64,000 nt of DNA from Qingrenia yutianensis (GTDB taxonomy: Bacteria; Bacillota; Clostridia; UMGS1810): positions 310,001 through 374,000 of the forward strand of contig NZ_JACRTE010000001.1 of assembly GCF_014385105.1 (NCBI RefSeq), given 5' to 3'. The notes beneath the pieces are model-generated. The model had not been told where the DNA came from. It searched no databases and saw only the letters and a list, made by a program, of their open reading frames with translations. Shown here in pieces: positions 60,043-64,000 of this stretch; within the stretch, counting starts at the first letter, position 1, and each line of letters starts with the position of its first letter. Position numbers and translations under genes: made by a program.

Positions 60043-61101
60043 TTAGCCGATATGCTTCAAATCTTTTTCCGCTTTTGTGAGTATTTCAACTCCGTTCTTT
60101 TTAATGCAAACCATATCTTCAATTCTCACACCGCAAAAATTCGGAATATAAATGCCCGGCTCAACCGTGACGATATTTCCGGGTTTTAATATCGTTTTAT
60201 TTTTCGGCGAAAGTGTCGGCTGTTCGTGAATGTCAAGCCCTACCCCGTGACCGAGCGCGTGACCGAATGTACCTTCGTAGTCTTTGTTGATGATATTCTC
60301 CGCGGTAAAATGCGCATTACAGCACATCTCGCCCGATTTAAGCATATCCTCCGCCGTTTTCTGCGCTGTTAAAACTGTATCGTAAACCCTTTTTGCCTCG
60401 GCTGAAATCTCGCCGACCGCAAAGGTACGCGTAATGTCCGAGCAGTATCCGTTGTAAACACAGCCGTAGTCAAGCACAACCAAATCACCGTATTCAAGCT
60501 TTTTGGACGTCGGCGTTCCGTGAGGGAGCGCACCGCGCGCACCCGACGCGCAGATTGTATCAAACGAATTTCCGCTTGCGCCGTTTCTCTTCATAAAAAA
60601 GTCAATTTCGTTTGCAGCATCAATTTCCGTCATACCGGGTTTTGCAAATTTTATAATATGCTCAAACGCTTTGTCCGCAATGTCAACCGCTTTTTTGATA
60701 TTTTTAATTTCCGCCGCACTCTTTTTTGCACGGAAATTGTAAATTGCACCGCCGACGCACGCAAGCTTGTTGAAAATTTTTGAAAATTTCGCAAAAGATG
60801 CATATGAAATTGAAAGATTTTCAAATCCCGTATGCTTTAAATTTGCCGTCATAGCCTTTAAATCGGCACTTTTTACGTCGATGATCTCATAGTGCGGACA
60901 CTGCATTTTCGCCTGCGTGATATATCGAAAATCCGTAATAAGATAGAGAAAATCAAGTCCGATTATAAGATATGCGCTTGTGCCTTTGTATCCGCTGTAA
61001 TAAAAAACATTTTTAAGATCGGTCACAAGCATACTGTCAAGCTTATTTTTCACAAGAAAACTTCGCAGTTTTTTAATTCGTGAAAGCGTTTCGTCTGCCA
61101 T
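60043..61101 (-). CDS. M24 family Xaa-Pro peptidase
   Basis: A 352-residue metallopeptidase of the pita-bread fold (YqhT/PapA group) cleaving Xaa-Pro bonds. The creatinase-like N domain is followed by metal ligands: LVVLDYGCVYNGYCSDITRTF (two Asp), GHALGHGVGLDIHE (His), VTVEPGIYI and VRIEDM (Glu). ATG behind AAAGGA. Its place directly upstream of efp is conserved (yqhT-efp in Bacillus), fitting the link between proline-rich peptides and EF-P. Confidence 0.93.
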   Translation of the reverse strand: MADETLSRIKKLRSFLVKNKLDSMLVTDLKNVFYYSGYKGTSAYLIIGLDFLYLITDFRYITQAKMQCPHYEIIDVKSADLKAMTANLKHTGFENLSISYASFAKFSKIFNKLACVGGAIYNFRAKKSAAEIKNIKKAVDIADKAFEHIIKFAKPGMTEIDAANEIDFFMKRNGASGNSFDTICASGARGALPHGTPTSKKLEYGDLVVLDYGCVYNGYCSDITRTFAVGEISAEAKRVYDTVLTAQKTAEDMLKSGEMCCNAHFTAENIINKDYEGTFGHALGHGVGLDIHEQPTLSPKNKTILKPGNIVTVEPGIYIPNFCGVRIEDMVCIKKNGVEILTKAEKDLKHIG

Positions 61102-61122
61102 TATAAAAATCCTTTCGGTGCT

Positions 61123-61971
61123 TTATTTTTGTGCAAGGTACATATTTTTCATTTCGAGAGCGTCCTCCGCCATTGTTCCGTTCGACTCGCAGATGATTGT
61201 GGGCGAAAGATTTTTCTTATAAATTATCTCCGCAATGGGCAAAAATTCGGGACCGTACATCGTGTCAGCAAGCGTGTGATGCTTCTTTTCACCGCCCTGC
61301 GTAAATTCGATACGGCTGAAATGCGAATGAAAAATGTTAAGTCTGTCGTGCCCCAAGCCGTTTTCGATTTTATCAAAAATTTCGAGGTAGTCGGAATATT
61401 CCTTAAGCGAGCCGAGTCCGCGCGCATTAAGATGTCCGAAATCTATCGTCGGCAAAAGATAATCATCCAGTCTGCAAAGTTCTATAACCTCGTCCAAATC
61501 GCCGAGCTGATTTATTTTTCCCATAGTTTCGGGGCAGATGTGCACGTGCGAAAGCCCGAGTTCTTTTGAACGTTCAAGCGCAATTTTGAGCGTTTTTTTC
61601 GCATATTCCATAGCAACGCGTCTGTCCATTTTCGCGCACGCGCCCGAATGAACAACAATCCTGTCAGCGCCCATAAAATCCGCCGCCGCAAGGGTATCGG
61701 TGATGTATTTCACGCTTTTTTCGCGTTTTTCCTCGTTGTCGGTTGCAAGGTTAATGTAATACGGTGCGTGAATACTTAATTTTATGCTGTTTTCCCTCGC
61801 CTCATTTCCAAGTTTTTCGGCAGTCGGCTGTGTGATTTTCACGCCCTTCGAGCATTGATATTCATATGCGTCAAGACCCTTTTCTTTGAGCCATTTCGGC
61901 ATTTGGAGCGACGATTTGTAACCCTCGTTATAAAAACTCTCCGAATTTCCGCTCGGTCCAAAATATACCAT
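61123..61971 (-). CDS. endonuclease IV-like TIM-barrel protein
   Basis: A 282-residue AP-endonuclease-2-type TIM barrel. Candidate metal ligands are His in LSIHAPYYINL, HSGA, Glu in CPETMG, DFGHLNARG, FHSHFS and the late CESNG. These resemble Nfo but some canonical Nfo signatures (DxCHxFAAGY) are altered, so nuclease activity is uncertain; sugar isomerase-like activity is the alternative. ATG, 7 nt after AAAGGAG. It lies 21 bp before the M24 peptidase gene. Confidence 0.75.
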   Translation of the reverse strand: MVYFGPSGNSESFYNEGYKSSLQMPKWLKEKGLDAYEYQCSKGVKITQPTAEKLGNEARENSIKLSIHAPYYINLATDNEEKREKSVKYITDTLAAADFMGADRIVVHSGACAKMDRRVAMEYAKKTLKIALERSKELGLSHVHICPETMGKINQLGDLDEVIELCRLDDYLLPTIDFGHLNARGLGSLKEYSDYLEIFDKIENGLGHDRLNIFHSHFSRIEFTQGGEKKHHTLADTMYGPEFLPIAEIIYKKNLSPTIICESNGTMAEDALEMKNMYLAQK

Positions 61972-61994
61972 AAATTTATTCTCCTTTGCCTGAT

Positions 61995-63116
61995 TTATGA
62001 AGTTTGTTTTTCGGCGCGTTCAGCCTCTTTTTTGTCCATATATTCGCACAAAAGCGTTTTTATAAGCGCCGCAATCGGCACTGCGAGAAGTATTCCGGCA
62101 ATACCGAAAAATCCGCCGCCGACGAGTATTGCAAAAATTACCCAGAATGGCTTTATCGAAAACGAATTGTTTACAAGGTTCGGCTGAATAACATTCGCGT
62201 CAATCTGCTGTAAAATTATAAGTGCAGCCGCCGCCCAAACGCCTTTCATAAAGTTTGCAGTAAAGCAGGTTACAATCGCCGTCAGCGCCGTTGCGATTAT
62301 CGCGCCGAAATACGGAATAAGATTGAACGTTCCGAGCATAAGCGCGAAAATGTGTGCGTATTTCACCTTTAAAATCGTCAGCACAATAAACGAAAGGATA
62401 AACACAGCAACCGCGTCGATAAGCAGACAATAGAGGTATTTATAAACAAATTCAGTCGCCATTTTAACACATCTTGCAACTTTGTTATATGTTTTTTCGC
62501 GCACAGCAATTTTGAAAAATCTTTTTGCGGTGTTTTTTAATCTGTCGCGGTCAAGAAGGACATAAACCGAGATTATAAGTCCCATAAACACATTTACAAA
62601 TGCGGCTGAAAATCCCATAACGCCCGACGCATACTGATTTATGCTCTCGAATTTCACATATTTCATAATGTTATCGACACTTACAAGTTTTTCGAGATAA
62701 TCAAGGTCGATTTTCACAATATCAAGACTGTTCACATAGTCGGTCATACGCTCAATAAGCGCAGGCACCTGATACACAAAATCGCCGATGTTTTTAACAA
62801 GAGGCGGAATTAAAAAGTAAATAATCGCGCCGAAAATTCCGAGGACAACCACAAATGTGAGCACAACCGCAAAACCGCGCCTGTTTTTGCGCACAAAATT
62901 ATTTTTACACCTATGAAATAGCGTTTCAAACTTTATGCAAAGAGGATACAGTAAAAGCGCGATTGCAAATCCCCAGCCGAACGGTGCAAGAATTTTCAAA
63001 AGCTTTTTAAACCAGTCGATAATCACACCGAAGTTGTCAAACGTTTTATAAACCGCAATGAGCAGAACTCCGATTATAAAAACGGCAATATAGCTTTTTT
63101 GAAATCTGTTTTTCAA
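61995..63116 (-). CDS. AI-2E family (PerM-like) membrane permease
   Basis: A 373-residue protein with seven or eight hydrophobic helices, the N-terminal pair (SYIAVFIIGVLLIAVYKTF, LAPFGWGFAIALLLYPLC), a central extracellular-type region, and the family C-terminal signature LNLIPYFGAIIATALTA and QQIDANVIQPNLVNNSF. Members are transporters of diverse or unknown substrate. TTG start (MKNRFQKSY), 6 nt after AAGGAGTG. It is the first of three close minus-strand genes with the TIM-barrel and M24 genes. Confidence 0.85.
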   Translation of the reverse strand: MKNRFQKSYIAVFIIGVLLIAVYKTFDNFGVIIDWFKKLLKILAPFGWGFAIALLLYPLCIKFETLFHRCKNNFVRKNRRGFAVVLTFVVVLGIFGAIIYFLIPPLVKNIGDFVYQVPALIERMTDYVNSLDIVKIDLDYLEKLVSVDNIMKYVKFESINQYASGVMGFSAAFVNVFMGLIISVYVLLDRDRLKNTAKRFFKIAVREKTYNKVARCVKMATEFVYKYLYCLLIDAVAVFILSFIVLTILKVKYAHIFALMLGTFNLIPYFGAIIATALTAIVTCFTANFMKGVWAAAALIILQQIDANVIQPNLVNNSFSIKPFWVIFAILVGGGFFGIAGILLAVPIAALIKTLLCEYMDKKEAERAEKQTS

Positions 63117-63141
63117 AAAATCACTCCTTAAATTTTATTAC

Positions 63142-63174
63142 AAATACCTCCCCACATATTATGGGGAGGTATTT
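63142..63174 (-). terminator. hairpin after the surface protein gene
   Basis: A perfect 13-bp stem AAATACCTCCCCA with its complement (63142-63154, 63162-63174), loop of 7. On minus it is followed by TGTAATAAAATTT, so the T tract is poor; it may act partly as a stabiliser or processing stem. Confidence 0.6.
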
Positions 63175-63193
63175 AAGGCTTTTATGCCGTTTT

Positions 63194-64000
63194 TTATTTA
63201 AAAATTACGATAGCTGTGATAGCACCTTCGTCGTTGCGCGATGCAAAAATTCTGGAAGCTTCATTTACGCCGTTGCCTGTAATTGACTGCATTACAGACT
63301 CCGCATTCTCGTAGAACACGATCATATCGTCCGTGTTTTTAGCCGAGGAATCAATAACCGTAACTTTTACAGAGCTCGAAACATTAAGAATTGTCGGTTC
63401 AAGAGCATCAATTTTTTCCTGATAGTTGCCATCAGTGTCGCTGATGTCTTTGACAGAAGCGTTTGTAACAATCTGGAGCTGACCGTCCTCGTAAGAATAT
63501 ACAACACCGAAATATGCGTTGTAGTGGTCGCCGTTTGTTCCGGTTGCGTGATTGATGTGGAAATCAGCAACGTTTCCGTTCAAATCATAAAGATTATCAG
63601 CATCGCAAACTTTATTTATAAGACCAACCAAACCGTCTTTCAAAGCAAATTTAACAATGTCGCCGCTCTTAAGATTCGAAACATCAATCTTTCCGTCTGT
63701 TTCAACTTCGTTTACTTTCTTGTTGTCGCCGGTATTGTTTGCAAGCAAGTCGTAATAGTAAATCTTTTTGGCTTTATCACCTTTGGTGTTAATAACGTCC
63801 TTGATTTCCTTAATCATATACGCTTTCATAGAACCGGTGATTTCAAGACCCGCACCGCCGTATACAACTACAATTTCTGCATTTTTGGTTGTAGCGTCAA
63901 CATTGAACGCGTTAACGTAGAATGTTTTGTTATCGGTAAATTTGCTCGGTGCTTTTGTGTAAACTTCGTAATCGTCCTCTTCGCTTCTGTCGGTAGGAAC
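63194..64000 (-). CDS. cell-surface-type protein, C-terminal part (5' end outside window)
   Basis: The last 268 residues of a larger protein; the frame is open to the window edge. It is Asp/Asn/Thr/Val/Lys-rich and beta-rich, with alternating short segments (TFYVNAFNVDATTKN, KIDVSNLKSGDIVKFAL, QLQIVTNASVKDISDTD, SVKVTVIDSSAKN) and ends in AITAIVIFK. The layout resembles the C-terminal half of the SLH protein at 40590 (DYAEVTLKKGKI ... TTIIVLG), suggesting a paralogous SLH surface protein, but no SLH domain is inside the window. No transmembrane or sorting signal at the C-terminus. Confidence 0.6.
   Translation of the reverse strand, partial: VPTDRSEEDDYEVYTKAPSKFTDNKTFYVNAFNVDATTKNAEIVVVYGGAGLEITGSMKAYMIKEIKDVINTKGDKAKKIYYYDLLANNTGDNKKVNEVETDGKIDVSNLKSGDIVKFALKDGLVGLINKVCDADNLYDLNGNVADFHINHATGTNGDHYNAYFGVVYSYEDGQLQIVTNASVKDISDTDGNYQEKIDALEPTILNVSSSVKVTVIDSSAKNTDDMIVFYENAESVMQSITGNGVNEASRIFASRNDEGAITAIVIFK

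Noticed and set aside
1..64000. tRNA, rRNA, CRISPR, phage or insertion sequence genes
   Set aside because: Gene-free gaps are short and accounted for; no regularly spaced repeats, transposase or integrase motifs, or tRNA cloverleaf patterns were recognised by eye. A covariance-model scan would be decisive.

Overview
This window is chromosomal DNA from an endospore-forming, anaerobic, low-to-moderate GC Gram-positive bacterium of the class Clostridia. The evidence is the spoIIAA-spoIIAB-sigF operon, gpr-spoIIP, a tiny spoVM gene, an orphan hydF for [FeFe]-hydrogenase maturation, HPr kinase, an S-layer-homology (SLH) surface protein, Clostridia-type small families (C_GCAxxG_C_C, CD1247-like), and Shine-Dalgarno sequences close to AGGAGG before almost every gene. 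I cannot name genus or species. There is no rRNA, tRNA, CRISPR array, prophage, insertion sequence or toxin system; the region is mostly core genome, largely on the minus strand.

Layout. 1-4000: the uvrA 3' end, a repeat-like hairpin, a secreted GH26-like glycosidase with a copper-amine-oxidase-like stalk domain, and a redox-type small protein. 3114-7566: ftsY and smc, overlapping. 7872-11192: hydF, a D,D-carboxypeptidase and a divergent PAP2 phosphatase. 11242-14777: argG divergent from ruvCAB. 14847-16505: the spoIIA operon with a GH5-like remnant behind it. 16621-31853: a long minus-strand array hprK-glk-murB-rapZ-glmR-whiA-dnaE-mtrB-pfkA-pgsA-small membrane gene-valS-folC. It links carbon-flux control (HPr kinase, glucokinase, phosphofructokinase), the cell envelope (MurB, RapZ/GlmR, PgsA) and replication or translation; mtrB appears to have its own promoter.

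31984-40492: rpmB (+), then spoVM, an unknown membrane gene, holA and comEC (-), then a phosphoesterase, tig, clpP, clpX and a DUF378 gene (+). 40590-48276: SLH protein, tsaD, rimI, tsaC, prfA, spoIIP, gpr. 48374-58576: pnp, rpsO, and the classical rimP-nusA-ylxR-ylxQ-infB-rbfA-nrnA-truB-ribF translation operon. 58840-64000: a Cys/Asp-rich CD1247-like protein, efp, an M24 peptidase, a TIM-barrel nuclease-like protein, an AI-2E family permease and the 3' part of a surface protein.

Most notable: tsaD has no ATG/GTG/TTG at its proper start, and an ACG sits at ideal distance from a strong ribosome site; a 23-codon spoVM lies beside rpmB; a TRAP (mtrB) homologue has lost one of three key RNA-binding basic residues; the pnp leader contains a 35-bp-arm hairpin; a consensus sigma-H promoter is interleaved with the folC terminator so that spoIIA transcripts would start inside the hairpin; and an Asp/Cys-tract protein carries 15 cysteines. 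No wholly new multi-gene system was found. Start sites were chosen from ribosome-binding sites and family N-termini; several differ from the longest open frame, and TTG starts are common.
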